From Trinickia mobilis (GTDB lineage: Bacteria; Pseudomonadota; Gammaproteobacteria; Burkholderiales; Burkholderiaceae): 64,000 bases of DNA. The DNA lies in assembly GCF_017315705.1 (NCBI RefSeq), contig NZ_JAFLRF010000011.1:178410-242409 (forward strand). The letters run 5' to 3'. Made by a program: the position numbers and the translations under genes. Of the stretch, positions 19,148 through 29,112 are shown piece after piece. Each line of letters starts with the position of its first letter. The stretch's first letter is position 1. Under the pieces are notes generated by a model, which saw only the letters and a program-made list of their open reading frames with translations, had not been told where the DNA came from and searched no databases.

Positions 19148-20320
19148 ATGAACACGATGGCAATCCCGTCCGGCATCGCCGATCTGGAAGAGGAAATGAT
19201 AGCGTTGCGGCGCCGGATCCACGCGCATCCGGAGCTGGCGTACGAGGAAGTGGCGACGGGCAATCTGGTCGCCGAGCGGCTCGAAGCATGGGGCTACACG
19301 GTCCATCGCGGGCTCGGGAAAACCGGCGTGGTAGGGCAACTGAAAGTGGGCAATGGCACGCGGCGCCTCGGCCTGCGCGCCGACATGGACGCGCTGCCGA
19401 TCCACGAGCAGACCGGCCTGCCGTACGCGAGCAAGCTCCCCGGCAAGATGCACGCGTGCGGCCACGACGGCCACACGGCGATGCTGCTCGCCGCCGCGCA
19501 GCACCTGGCGCAAGAGAAATCGTTCGACGGCACGCTTAACCTGATTTTCCAGCCGGCGGAGGAAGGGTTCGCGGGCGCCGAGAAAATGCTCGAAGACGGC
19601 CTGTTCGAGCGCTTCCCGTGCGACGCCGTGTTCGCCATGCACAACATGCCCGGCCATCCGACCGGCAAGTTTGGCTTCCTGCCGGGCTCGTTCATGGCGT
19701 CGTCCGATACGGTGATCGCGAAAGTGACCGGGCGCGGCGGCCACGGCGCGATGCCGCACAAGGCGGTCGATCCGGTCGTCGTGTGCGCGCAGATCGTGCT
19801 CGCGCTGCAGACGATCGTCGCGCGCAACGTGGCGCCGCTCGACATGGCGATCATCACGGTCGGCGCGATCCACGCGGGCGAGGCGCCGAACGTGATTCCC
19901 GAGAGCGCGGAAATGCGGCTGTCGGTGCGTGCGCTGAAGCGCGAGGTTCGCGATTTCCTCGAAGAGCGCATCACCGACGTGATTCACGCTCAGGCGGCCG
20001 TGTACGGGGCGCGCGCCGAGATCGACTATCAGCGCCGCTACCCCGTGCTCGTCAACGACGCGCAAATGACGGACTTCGCGCGTCAGGTCGCGCTCGACTG
20101 GGTCGGCGAGGCCGGTCTGATCCGGGACATGGAACCGCTCACCGGCAGCGAGGACTTCGCGTTCATGCTCGAATGCTGCGCGGGCAGCTACCTGATCATC
20201 GGCAATGGCGACGGGGAGGGCGGCTGCATGGTCCACAACCCGGGCTACGACTTCAACGACGACTGTCTCGCGACAGGCGCCGCCTACTGGGTGAAGCTCG
20301 CCGAGGCTTTCCTCGCGTGA
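19148..20320 (+). CDS. M20-family amidohydrolase (hippurate hydrolase-like)
   Basis: A 390-residue metal-dependent aminoacylase. The dinuclear metal site is visible as RADMDALP, HACGHDGHTAML, EEGFAGAEKM and HNMPGHPTGKFG, with the dimerisation domain in the middle and GSEDFAFML near the C-terminus. Such enzymes hydrolyse N-acyl or N-benzoyl amino acids. The ATG at 19148 follows GAGGAAG. It is followed 73 bases later by an MFS symporter, suggesting uptake and cleavage of the same compound under the divergent LysR regulator. Confidence 0.92.
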   Translation: MNTMAIPSGIADLEEEMIALRRRIHAHPELAYEEVATGNLVAERLEAWGYTVHRGLGKTGVVGQLKVGNGTRRLGLRADMDALPIHEQTGLPYASKLPGKMHACGHDGHTAMLLAAAQHLAQEKSFDGTLNLIFQPAEEGFAGAEKMLEDGLFERFPCDAVFAMHNMPGHPTGKFGFLPGSFMASSDTVIAKVTGRGGHGAMPHKAVDPVVVCAQIVLALQTIVARNVAPLDMAIITVGAIHAGEAPNVIPESAEMRLSVRALKREVRDFLEERITDVIHAQAAVYGARAEIDYQRRYPVLVNDAQMTDFARQVALDWVGEAGLIRDMEPLTGSEDFAFMLECCAGSYLIIGNGDGEGGCMVHNPGYDFNDDCLATGAAYWVKLAEAFLA

Positions 20321-20393
20321 GCTTGATTGAGCGACCGAAACCGCCCGAGCGGCAAGCGCAGGACATCGGCTTTGCTTGGGACCCGGGAGAGAC

Positions 20394-21764
20394 ATGGACT
20401 ATTCCGCCACTGAGGCGACCGGCCCGCAGAGCGCCGGCGCCGCCACCGCACCAACCAAGCGCATCTCGCAGCCGAAGGCGATCGCCGCAATCACGATCGG
20501 CAACGGCCTCGAATTTTTCGACTTCACGATCTACAGCTTCTTCGCGACGATCATCGGCAAGCTGTACTTCCCGGTCGAGGGGCAGCTCGGGCAACTGATG
20601 CTCGCGGTCGGCACGTTCGGCGTCGGCTTCATCATGCGGCCGATCGGCGGCGTCGTGCTCGGCGGTTACGCGGACCGCGCCGGCCGCAAGGCCGCGATGA
20701 GCCTCACGCTGTGGCTCATGACGCTCGGCTCGGCGATCATCGCGTTCGCGCCGACTTACGCGACGATCGGCCTCGCTGCGCCGGCGCTCATCATCCTCGC
20801 GCGGCTGATCCAGGGCTTTGCCATCGGCGGCGAGGTCGGCGCGTCGACCTCGCTCCTGCTCGAATACGGCGGCGACCGCACGCGCGGCTTCTACGGCAGT
20901 TGGCAGTTCGTGAGCCAGGGGCTCAACACGGTGTGCGGGTCGCTGCTTGGCGTCGTGCTGGCGGCGAGCTTGTCGACGCCGTCGCTCGAGAGCTGGGGCT
21001 GGCGCATTCCGTTCGTGATCGGGATGGCGATGGGGCCGATCGGCACCTATATCCGCCGGCATCTGAACGAGACGCTGCCGGGCGTCGAGACCGCCGATCA
21101 CCGGCCGCAGGCGTTGCCCGCAGCCGAACGCACCGGGCCCGCCGTCCATCCCACCCATCCCGCGCGCACGATCTTCCGCCACCACGCGGGCTCGATCACG
21201 GCGGGCGTGGCGACGACGATCGGCGGCACCGCGGCGAACTACATCGTGCTGTTCTATCTGTCGACCTACGCGATCCGGATGCTGAACATGCCGATGTCGC
21301 TGGCGTTGTGGGCTTCGTGGACCGCCGCCCTCATGACCGTGATCTGCTCGCCGTTTGCCGGCGCGCTGTCGGACCGGGTCGGGCGCAAGCCGGTGCTGTG
21401 GGTGTCGCGGGTGTTGCTGACGCTCGCGATCTATCCGGCGTTCAAGCTCATCAACGCGTATCCGACCGTGCCGGTTCTGCTGGCGGTGGTCGCGGTTCTC
21501 GCGGTGCTGGTCGCGTTCACGGCGGTGCCGAACATCGTGATGCTGCCCGAAATGTTTCCGCGCGAAATTCGGGCGACCGGGATGTCGATCGTCTATTGCC
21601 TCGGCGTGTCGATTTTCGGCGGCTTCGCGCAATTCTTCGCGACGTGGCTGATTCAGTTGTCGGGCAATCCGATCGCGCCCGCGTGGTACCTGATCGGCTG
21701 CGGGACCGTGTCGCTGCTCGCGCTGCCGTTCGTCCGCGAGACGGCGGGGCGGCCGATCGGCTGA
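20394..21764 (+). CDS. MFS metabolite:H+ symporter (MHS family)
   Basis: A 456-residue twelve-segment MFS transporter of the metabolite:H+ symporter type (citrate/shikimate/proline-betaine relatives). Marks are the early IGNGLEFFDFTIYSFFAT, the loop 2-3 motif GGYADRAGRKAAM, RLIQGFAIGGEVGAST and the repeat-related GALSDRVGRKPVL in the second half. The ATG at 20394 has GGGAGA close upstream. Paired with the M20 amidohydrolase, it probably brings in an organic acid or acyl amino acid. Confidence 0.92.
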   Translation: MDYSATEATGPQSAGAATAPTKRISQPKAIAAITIGNGLEFFDFTIYSFFATIIGKLYFPVEGQLGQLMLAVGTFGVGFIMRPIGGVVLGGYADRAGRKAAMSLTLWLMTLGSAIIAFAPTYATIGLAAPALIILARLIQGFAIGGEVGASTSLLLEYGGDRTRGFYGSWQFVSQGLNTVCGSLLGVVLAASLSTPSLESWGWRIPFVIGMAMGPIGTYIRRHLNETLPGVETADHRPQALPAAERTGPAVHPTHPARTIFRHHAGSITAGVATTIGGTAANYIVLFYLSTYAIRMLNMPMSLALWASWTAALMTVICSPFAGALSDRVGRKPVLWVSRVLLTLAIYPAFKLINAYPTVPVLLAVVAVLAVLVAFTAVPNIVMLPEMFPREIRATGMSIVYCLGVSIFGGFAQFFATWLIQLSGNPIAPAWYLIGCGTVSLLALPFVRETAGRPIG

Positions 21765-21785
21765 CGGCCGCCGAGACTGCCGGGA

Positions 21786-22487
21786 CTATTGAAGAATCAG
21801 CCGCAGTTGCGCGTCGGCGTGCTCGCCCGGCGTGCGCGCGAACCCGCTTTTCGTGTAGCGGTGCCAGCGGCCGAGCACATAGCTGATGACGAGGCTCGCG
21901 CGCACCGCCGGGTCGTAATCGGTCGGCAGCGGCACCGCGGCATCGGCCGATTTCTGGTTGGCCTCCATCAAGCCGAGCCGCAGGCACTGCTTGAGCGATG
22001 CCTCGATGCGCTCGAGCATCTGCGTGACCCGCTCGGCGAGGCGCTCGTGCTCGCCGACGAGCGCCTCGCCCGTCAGCACGCGTGTCATGCCGGGATTTTT
22101 CGCGGAAAAGTTGAGCAGCATCAAGCCGATCGCACGCGCCTGGAGCACGCCGTTCGGCTCCTTCGCCGTGATCTGGTTGACGAGGCCGAAAAACGTCTCT
22201 TCGATGAACTCGATCAGCGCCTCGAACATTTGCGCCTTGCTCGCGAAATGCCGGTAGAGCGCCGCCTCCGACACGCCGAGCCGCGCGGCCAGCGCCGCGG
22301 TCGTGATCTTTTCGCTTTTGGGGGTCTCCAGCATCGCGGCGAGCGTCTGGAGGATGTGGACCCGCCGCTCGCCGGGCTTTAGGCGCGGCGCACGCGCGCC
22401 TGCTGAAGTTGCGTCTTCCGCGTGGTCTTGCTGGTCCTGCGCGTGTTCGCTGTTTACCGCCGTGTCAGGCTTTTGAGTCGGCTGCAT
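21786..22487 (-). CDS. slmA: Nucleoid occlusion factor SlmA (TetR family)
   Basis: A 233-residue TetR-fold protein. The HTH region (ITTAALAARLGVSEAALYRH) and the following FIEETFF, AKNPGMTRVLTGEALVGEHE and ERIEASLKQCLR match SlmA, which binds chromosomal SBS sites and blocks FtsZ rings over the nucleoid. It carries about 45 residues before the domain, more than the E. coli protein, rich in Gln, Asp, Glu and Ala. An ATG at 22487 is used; no strong ribosome site is visible. Two tandem palindromic repeats begin 17 bases upstream. Its neighbours (HAD, argB) are typical for Burkholderiaceae. Confidence 0.9.
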   Translation of the reverse strand: MQPTQKPDTAVNSEHAQDQQDHAEDATSAGARAPRLKPGERRVHILQTLAAMLETPKSEKITTAALAARLGVSEAALYRHFASKAQMFEALIEFIEETFFGLVNQITAKEPNGVLQARAIGLMLLNFSAKNPGMTRVLTGEALVGEHERLAERVTQMLERIEASLKQCLRLGLMEANQKSADAAVPLPTDYDPAVRASLVISYVLGRWHRYTKSGFARTPGEHADAQLRLILQ

Positions 22488-22504
22488 ATCTGTTGCCCCG
22501 ATGG

Positions 22505-22584
22505 ATGACCGATCCCCACGCTCACTATCGTTCGCTGCCCCCCGAGGGGGCGGGCGCCTCCCTTGGGGCGGCCCGGCGGGAGGC
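22505..22584 (+). repeat. GC-rich palindromic repeat, tandem copy A
   Basis: An 80-bp unit beginning ATGACCGATCCCCACGCT and ending CGGCGGGAGGC, with the CCCCC-GA-GGGGG hairpin inside. It is nearly identical to copy B, which starts 82 bases later. It lies just upstream of the slmA start, in opposite orientation. Confidence 0.9.
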
Positions 22585-22586
22585 GC

Positions 22587-22666
22587 ATGAACGACCCCCA
22601 CGCTCACTATCGTTCGCTGCCCCCCGAGGGGGCGGGCGCCTCCCTTGGGGCGGCCCGGCGGGAGGC
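22587..22666 (+). repeat. GC-rich palindromic repeat, tandem copy B
   Basis: An 80-bp unit beginning ATGAACGACCCCCACGCT and ending CGGCGGGAGGC. Its complement encodes the last 19 residues and the stop codon of the HAD phosphatase gene (TAG at 22609-22607). Confidence 0.9.
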
Positions 22667-23398
22667 GCGAGTGCCCAGCCGAAGCGATTTTAACGAACGA
22701 ATGCGACGATCGACATAGTGGGGACGTCCGGTGCCGGGCTGGCGCGCCGGCGTGCCGTTTGCCTTCGACGCCGCGGGGAGATGGCCGACGATCCAGACCG
22801 TCCGAATTCCCAGGCGCTTGTAGCGCTTCAGGTGTCCGCGCGTGTCTTCGACGAGGATCGCATCGGCAAGCGGCACGTGCGCGTCGCGCATCGCCCGGCG
22901 CAGCATCGATGCGTCGGGCTTCGCGCGCCACGCGCGACGGTCGCGCATGTGCTCGATTGCGATCACCCGCTCGAACAGGCGCTCGATGGAGAGCTCCCGC
23001 AGCACCGCGTGCGCGTAGGCCTCCGGCCCATTGGTCAGCACCAACTTGCGTCCTGGCAGCGCCGCGATAAGGCGCGCGAGACCGCGCTCGGCGCGCACCA
23101 TCGAGCCGAGGTCGGGGAACGTGTGGACTTCTTTCAGGAAGTCGTGCGGGTCGATCAGGTGATGCCGCGTCAAGCCGAGCAGCGCCGCACCGTAGCGCTG
23201 CGTGTAGCCGGTGCGCAGGCGGTTCGCCACATCGCGCTCGACTTGCAGCGCGTCGATGATGTATTGCGTCATCGCCTGGTTGATCGCCGGGAAGATCTTG
23301 TACGACGCGTGGTGCAGGGTGTTGTCGAGGTCGAACAGCCAGACGGGGCTGCCCGCGTTGACGTGCGGCCGGCGCCGCTTGGGGCGAGAGATGGGCAT
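22607..23398 (-). CDS. HAD-superfamily hydrolase (pyrimidine 5'-nucleotidase-like)
   Basis: A 263-residue HAD phosphatase. Motif I is FDLDNTLHHA near residue 22, motif II is LTNGPEAYA, the motif III Lys region is AWRAKPDAS and motif IV is VEDTRGH. It resembles the SDT1/YjjG-like nucleotidases normally found beside argB in Burkholderiaceae. A basic N-terminus (RPKRRRP) precedes the domain. The last 19 residues are translated from repeat copy B and so have no family equivalent. The substrate is inferred only from family. Confidence 0.88.
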   Translation of the reverse strand: MPISRPKRRRPHVNAGSPVWLFDLDNTLHHASYKIFPAINQAMTQYIIDALQVERDVANRLRTGYTQRYGAALLGLTRHHLIDPHDFLKEVHTFPDLGSMVRAERGLARLIAALPGRKLVLTNGPEAYAHAVLRELSIERLFERVIAIEHMRDRRAWRAKPDASMLRRAMRDAHVPLADAILVEDTRGHLKRYKRLGIRTVWIVGHLPAASKANGTPARQPGTGRPHYVDRRIRSLKSLRLGTRASRRAAPREAPAPSGGSER

Positions 23399-23474
23399 GG
23401 CGGTGGGGGAGGAGACGCCCGAACAGCAGGCGAAGCGCGGCGCATTGATGCGCGCCGTGCTTCGCCGGGCATGC

Positions 23475-24530
<1,056 letters not shown>

Positions 24531-24584
24531 TCATGCATTTATCCACTTGATTCGACTCTGTTTCCATTGTTGTTTCGACGCGTC

Positions 24585-24833
24585 ATGACTCGCTCAGGCT
24601 CGACTTCCACGACCCGCTCCGCGCCGCCGGCCGGCGGGAGCGCACGCTGCCCGCGCTGCGGCCGCGCGTTCGATTGCGGCAAGCGCGCCGACGCGTCCGA
24701 GCCGTTCAAGTGCTGGTGCACGTCGATGCCTGCCTTGCCGCCCGAGCGCTTGGTACCCAATATGCGTTGCCTGTGCCCGGAGTGTTTCGCCGAGGCGATC
24801 GTCACGGTGTCCCCGGAAGCGCCCAGCGGTTAA
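24585..24833 (+). CDS. Cysteine-rich CWC family small protein
   Basis: An 82-residue small protein with the CWC pattern: CPRCGRAFDCG, then FKCWCTSMP and a C-terminal RCLCPECF. The seven Cys probably bind one or more zinc ions. The family is widespread in Beta- and Gammaproteobacteria and has no assigned function. The ATG at 24585 is chosen because the conserved part starts just after it; an upstream ATG at 24525 is possible. It ends nine bases before regB and may be cotranscribed with it. Confidence 0.78.
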   Translation: MTRSGSTSTTRSAPPAGGSARCPRCGRAFDCGKRADASEPFKCWCTSMPALPPERLVPNMRCLCPECFAEAIVTVSPEAPSG

Positions 24834-24842
24834 ACTGGCCCG

Positions 24843-26138
24843 ATGCACCGTATATCCAACACCGGCCGCGTCAATCTCGGCCACTTGTTTTGGCTGCGCT
24901 GCCTGGCGATCATCGGCCAGCTCGTCACCATCTCTGTGGTCCAGATCTTCTTCGGCGTGCATTTGCCGTTGCCGGCCATGCTCATGGTGATCGCGCTCGA
25001 AGTGGTCTTCAATGCGCTGACCTGGATACGCGTCGCGCGGGCGCGGCCGGAGACCAATTTCGAGCTGCTCGGCCAGTTGTGGGTCGACCTCGCTGCGTTG
25101 TCCGCACTGCTTTTTCTGTCCGGCGGCACGACGAATCCGTTCGTGTCGCTGTATCTGCCCTCGCTTGCGATTGCCGCTGCCGTGCTGCCGTGGCACCTGA
25201 TGGTCTGGCTCGCGGTCTTCGCCGTCTGCTGCTACGCGGCGCTCGGATTCGATTCGATCCCGCTCAACATGGACAACCCCGCCAACCTGTTCGACTACTA
25301 CCGGGCGGGCATGTGGGTGAACTTCATGGTGAGCGTCGGGCTGATTGCGTGGTTCGTCGCGCGCATGTCGAACGGGCTGCGCCTGCGCGATGCGGCGCTC
25401 GCGGAGGCGCAGCAGCGCCTCTTGCGCGACGAGCGGGCGGTCGCGCTCGGCGTGCAGGCGGCCACGGTCGCTCACGAAATGGGCACGCCGCTCTCGACCA
25501 TCGCGATGCTGTCCGAAGAGTTGCGCGACGCGGCTCGCAGCGACAGCGGGCTCGCGCCGTATTCCGCCGATCTGGAACTGCTCGAGCAACAGATGGCGCT
25601 CTGCACGTCGGCGCTCGCGCGCTTGCGAAGCCGCGCATTGGTGGCGTCGCACCGGCAGACGCTCGACGAATGGCTCGAAAGCTTTGCCGTCCAGTGGCGG
25701 CTGCGTCATCCGCACGTGAAATTCGAACGGATCGGCACTGCGCCCACGGGCGTGTGGCTTGACGACACGGTCGCGGTCAGCCAGATTCTGACCATCCTGC
25801 TCGACAACGCCGCGCGCGCGAGCCGCGATCGCGTGACGCTCGCCGCGTCGAGCGTGAACGGCAAAGTCGAGTTCGAAGTTTGCGATTCAGGGCCGGGCAT
25901 TCCTCCGTCGTTGCGCGCCACGCTCGGCTCGATGCCGGTAGGCAGCACGCAGGGCGGCCACGGCGTGGGGCTCTATCTGGCTTTCACGGCTGCCGCACGG
26001 CTTGGCGGCGAGATCGAGCTTGCCGACGGCAAGCCGCACGGCACGCGGGCGGTGCTTCGTCTGCCCGCCGCTAAAGAGGAGGCAGGTGCAGGCCACGCCG
26101 CTTCCGATTCAACCGATACGAGGGAGAAAAACACATGA
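24843..26138 (+). CDS. regB: RegB/PrrB-type redox-sensing histidine kinase
   Basis: A 431-residue kinase with about six membrane segments in the first 175 residues. The ubiquinone-linked GGTTNPF heptapeptide is at 94-100. The H-box VAHEMGTPLSTI has His211 as phosphoacceptor, and the conserved redox Cys is at 254 (MALCTSALAR). The HATPase domain carries DNAARAS, CDSGPGIP and GGHGVGLYLAF. In this family the kinase responds to the oxidation state of the quinone pool and controls respiration and carbon use. It overlaps regA by ATGA. Confidence 0.92.
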   Translation: MHRISNTGRVNLGHLFWLRCLAIIGQLVTISVVQIFFGVHLPLPAMLMVIALEVVFNALTWIRVARARPETNFELLGQLWVDLAALSALLFLSGGTTNPFVSLYLPSLAIAAAVLPWHLMVWLAVFAVCCYAALGFDSIPLNMDNPANLFDYYRAGMWVNFMVSVGLIAWFVARMSNGLRLRDAALAEAQQRLLRDERAVALGVQAATVAHEMGTPLSTIAMLSEELRDAARSDSGLAPYSADLELLEQQMALCTSALARLRSRALVASHRQTLDEWLESFAVQWRLRHPHVKFERIGTAPTGVWLDDTVAVSQILTILLDNAARASRDRVTLAASSVNGKVEFEVCDSGPGIPPSLRATLGSMPVGSTQGGHGVGLYLAFTAAARLGGEIELADGKPHGTRAVLRLPAAKEEAGAGHAASDSTDTREKNT

Positions 26139-26677
26139 GCGATATGAATTTCCTGGTCATCGACGACGACGAAGTGTTCTCGGGGATTCTCGCCCGCGGG
26201 CTGACGCGCCGGGGCTACACGGTCCACACCGCGCCGAACGCCGAGGAGGCGATCAAGCTCGCGAACCAGCACAGGTTCGGGCAGATCACGGTCGACCTGC
26301 ATTTGGGCGGTGATTCGGGCTTGAGCCTCGTCGCGCCGCTGCGCGAGCTGCAGCCCGACGCGCGGATGCTGATTCTCACCGGTTACGCGAGCATCGCGAC
26401 GGCCGTGCAAGCCGTGAAGGACGGCGCCGACAACTATCTCGCAAAGCCGGCCAACGTGGAATCGATTCTGGCTGCGTTGCAGAAGGAGGCGAGCGTGGCG
26501 CAAGCGGAGGAGGCCATCGAGCATCCGGCGCTGCTTTCCGTCGCGCGGCTCGAGTGGGAACACATCCAGCGGGCGCTCGCTGAAAACGGCGGCAACGTTT
26601 CGGCGACGGCGCGCGCGCTGAACATGCATCGGCGCACGTTGCAGCGCAAGCTCTCGAAGCGGCCGGTGAAGCAGTAA
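26135..26677 (+). CDS. regA: RegA/PrrA/ActR-type response regulator
   Basis: A 180-residue two-domain regulator. The receiver has the acidic pocket Asp10-Asp12 and the phospho-acceptor Asp54 (ITVDLHLGGDSG), with the conserved Lys in NYLAKPAN. The C-terminal Fis-type helix-turn-helix (GGNVSATARALNMHRRTLQR) is nearly invariant in RegA orthologues and fixes the identification. It is translationally coupled to regB and followed by a strong terminator. Confidence 0.95.
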   Translation: MSDMNFLVIDDDEVFSGILARGLTRRGYTVHTAPNAEEAIKLANQHRFGQITVDLHLGGDSGLSLVAPLRELQPDARMLILTGYASIATAVQAVKDGADNYLAKPANVESILAALQKEASVAQAEEAIEHPALLSVARLEWEHIQRALAENGGNVSATARALNMHRRTLQRKLSKRPVKQ

Positions 26678-26717
26678 TGTTTTTTCACGCTCTTGTTCAC
26701 GCGTTACGCGTCGAATT

Positions 26718-26757
26718 AAAAACGGGCGGTCCTGCGAAATGCAGGCCGCCCGTTTTC
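26718..26757. terminator. Strong bidirectional terminator between regA and hslU
   Basis: ACGGGCGGTCCTGC pairs with GCAGGCCGCCCGT around a GAAAT loop, flanked by AAAAA on the left and TTTTCT on the right. It can end both the regBA and hslVU transcripts, which converge here. Confidence 0.92.
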
Positions 26758-26786
26758 TATTGGCTTAACGCTTTACGCGCTGCCCG

Positions 26787-28136
26787 TTACAGCACATAGC
26801 GCGACAGATCCTCGCTTTGCGCGACTTCGTCCAGCGCGCGATCGACATACGCCGCGTCGATCTTCACCGCCTGGCCCGAGTGGTTGCCTGCTGCGAACGA
26901 GACTTCCTCGAGCAGCTTCTCGATCACCGTATACAGGCGCCGCGCACCGATGTTCTCGGTCTTCTCGTTGACCGCGAACGCAATTTCGGCCATCCGGCGG
27001 ATGCCGTCCGCGGCAAATTCGAGCTGCACGTCTTCGGTTGCCAGCAGCGCCTGGTATTGCTTGACGAGGCTGGCATCGGTGGCGACGAGAATTGCTTCGA
27101 AGTCCTCAACCGAAAGCGAATCGAGTTCGACGCGAATCGGGAAGCGCCCTTGCAGCTCGGGGATCAAGTCGCTCGGCTTCGACAGGTGGAACGCGCCGCT
27201 CGCGATGAAGAGGATGTGGTCCGTCTTCACCGTGCCGTACTTCGTGTTGATCGTCGTGCCTTCGACGAGCGGCAGCAGATCGCGCTGCACGCCCTGACGG
27301 GATACCTCGGCGCCGCCCGTTTCGCTGCGCGACGCAATCTTGTCGATTTCGTCGAGGAACACGATGCCGTTCTGCTCGACGTTCTGCACAGCCTTCGCTT
27401 TCACTTCCTCGTCGTTGAGCATCTTCGATGCTTCTTCGTCGGTGAGCACCTTCAGAGCTTCCCTGACCTTCAGCTTGCGGCGCGTTTTCTTGCCGCCGCC
27501 CAGGTTCGCGAACATCGAGCGGATCTGCTCGGTCATGTCTTCCATGCCCGGCGGGCCCATGATGTCCATGCCGATTTGCGGCGATTCGACGTCGAGCTCG
27601 ATTTCCTTGTCGTCGAGCGAGCCCTCGCGCAGGCGCTTCCTGAACGTCTGGCGCGTGGCGTTGCCATCGTCGCCATGGTCGCTCGAGCTCGACGCCGCCG
27701 AGCCGAAGCCGACCGGGCGCGCGCTCGGCAGCAGGATGTCGAGAATGCGGTCTTCGGCCTGGTCTTGCGCCTTCGTGCGGACCTTGCGCATTTCGGTCTC
27801 GCGCGTCTCCTTGACCGAGATTTCGATCAGGTCGCGCACGATGCTGTCGACATCGCGCCCTACGTAGCCGACTTCGGTGAACTTGGTCGCTTCGATCTTG
27901 ATGAACGGCGCGTCGGCGAGCTTCGCGAGACGCCGCGCGATTTCGGTCTTGCCGACGCCCGTCGGCCCGATCATCAGAATGTTCTTCGGCGTGATTTCCT
28001 GGCGCAGCGGCTCGGCGACCTGCTGGCGGCGCCAGCGATTGCGCAGCGCGACGGCGACCGCACGTTTCGCGCGCTTCTGCCCGATGATGTTCTTGTCGAG
28101 TTCCGAAACGATCTCGGCGGGGGTCATGGTGCTCAT
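26787..28136 (-). CDS. hslU: ATP-dependent protease ATPase subunit HslU
   Basis: A 449-residue AAA+ unfoldase of the HslUV (ClpYQ) protease. The Walker [14 protein letters not shown], the GYVGRDVD pore loop, the Walker [10 protein letters not shown] and the intermediate domain (about 150-240) are present, with the C-terminal RYVL tail that docks into HslV. The ATG at 28136 follows GAGGAAACG. It lies seven bases after hslV. Confidence 0.97.
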   Translation of the reverse strand: MSTMTPAEIVSELDKNIIGQKRAKRAVAVALRNRWRRQQVAEPLRQEITPKNILMIGPTGVGKTEIARRLAKLADAPFIKIEATKFTEVGYVGRDVDSIVRDLIEISVKETRETEMRKVRTKAQDQAEDRILDILLPSARPVGFGSAASSSSDHGDDGNATRQTFRKRLREGSLDDKEIELDVESPQIGMDIMGPPGMEDMTEQIRSMFANLGGGKKTRRKLKVREALKVLTDEEASKMLNDEEVKAKAVQNVEQNGIVFLDEIDKIASRSETGGAEVSRQGVQRDLLPLVEGTTINTKYGTVKTDHILFIASGAFHLSKPSDLIPELQGRFPIRVELDSLSVEDFEAILVATDASLVKQYQALLATEDVQLEFAADGIRRMAEIAFAVNEKTENIGARRLYTVIEKLLEEVSFAAGNHSGQAVKIDAAYVDRALDEVAQSEDLSRYVL

Positions 28137-28143
28137 CGTTTCC

Positions 28144-28680
28144 TCACTCGATCGTCTCGATGACGCGGTTATGGTTGGTATAGATGCACATGTCGCCGGC
28201 GATCCCCAAAGATTTTTCGACGATGTCGCGCGGAGAAAGATCCGTGTTTTCGGCGAGCGCGCGGGCCGCGGCCTGCGCATAGGCCCCGCCCGAGCCGATC
28301 GCGCAGATCCCGCCCTCGGGGTCGAGCACGTCGCCGTTGCCGGTGATGACGAGGGTGGTTTGCGCGTCGGCGGTGATCAGCATCGCTTCGAGGCGGCGCA
28401 GCATGCGGTCGGTGCGCCAGTCTTTCGCGAGTTCGACCGCGGCGCGCGTCAGGTTGCCCTGATGTTTTTCGAGCTTGGCTTCGAAGCGGTCGAGCAGCGA
28501 AAACGCATCGGCCGTGCCGCCGGCGAAGCCGACGAGCACCTTGCCGTTGTAAATGCGCCGGACTTTCTTCGCGCCGCCTTTCATGACGATGTTGCCGAGC
28601 GTTACCTGGCCGTCGCCGCCGAGCGCGACCTTGTCGCCGCGACGCACGGATACGATCGTCGTGCCGTGAAATTGCTCCAT
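28144..28680 (-). CDS. hslV: ATP-dependent protease peptidase subunit HslV
   Basis: A 178-residue proteasome-like peptidase. The start gives a short propeptide MEQFHG followed by the catalytic Thr of [18 protein letters not shown], then [17 protein letters not shown] and [16 protein letters not shown]. It assembles as two hexameric rings capped by HslU and degrades regulators and misfolded proteins during heat stress. A sigma-32-like promoter lies about 125 bases upstream. Confidence 0.97.
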   Translation of the reverse strand: MEQFHGTTIVSVRRGDKVALGGDGQVTLGNIVMKGGAKKVRRIYNGKVLVGFAGGTADAFSLLDRFEAKLEKHQGNLTRAAVELAKDWRTDRMLRRLEAMLITADAQTTLVITGNGDVLDPEGGICAIGSGGAYAQAAARALAENTDLSPRDIVEKSLGIAGDMCIYTNHNRVIETIE

Positions 28681-28805
28681 GTGCGTTCCTTTAGAAAAGC
28701 TGAAGGTCCCGGGCGGTGCTAGTGACCTGTTCCGCCCGAGCATATCGGGTGGGCGGCCGAGGCGCGGCTTGATGCGCGCGCGCTCATGCAACGCACGTCC
28801 GGATA

Positions 28806-28833
28806 ATTTTAGGGCGTGCAGCGCTTTATCAAG
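28806..28833 (-). promoter_or_regulatory. Candidate heat-shock (sigma-32) promoter for hslVU
   Basis: On the minus strand CTTGATA (28833-28827) is followed after 12 bases by CCCTAAAAT (28814-28806). This resembles the sigma-32 consensus CTTGAAA / CCCCATNT. The predicted leader is about 120 bases. HslUV is a classic heat-shock operon, which fits. Confidence 0.5.
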
Positions 28834-28992
28834 AGGCAGCCGAAGGGCATAGGACGGAAATTGGCCCGCAGGCGAGGTAAAAGCTGCGCGAGCGGAGCAG
28901 CCGACGTCAGACCAGCGCCCGTAACGGCTGTCATGACGCAGGCTGGAGAGACACAGGGAGCGCGCGGTGCGATCGCACAGCTTTGCATGGGA

Positions 28993-29022
28993 CCGGAGTA
29001 AGTGCTGAAGCACTAACTCCGG
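28993..29022. repeat. 30-bp near-perfect palindrome downstream of dksA
   Basis: CCGGAGTAAGTGCT and AGCACTAACTCCGG face each other around GA, with one mismatch. It has no adjacent T tract and lies just beyond the dksA terminator, in the 432-base hslV-dksA gap. It looks like an extragenic palindrome; no second copy occurs in this window. Confidence 0.5.
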
Positions 29023-29028
29023 TCGACA

Positions 29029-29062
29029 AAAGAAAAAGGCGCGCGGTTCACCGTGCGCCTCT
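29029..29062 (-). terminator. Rho-independent terminator of dksA
   Basis: On the minus strand AGGCGCACGG pairs with CCGCGCGCCT (one mismatch, TGAA loop) and is followed by TTTTCTTTTG. It lies about 50 bases after the dksA stop and separates dksA from hslVU. Confidence 0.85.
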
Positions 29063-29112
29063 TTGACGAAGCAGCGTATCCGGCGCGCGAGCGGGCCGCG
29101 CGGTTCCAGCAA

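Noticed and set aside
22501-22693. Plus-strand frame through the tandem repeats read as a gene
   Set aside because: It is only the translated repeat units (the RSLPPEGA-type peptide twice) with no domain and no ribosome site.
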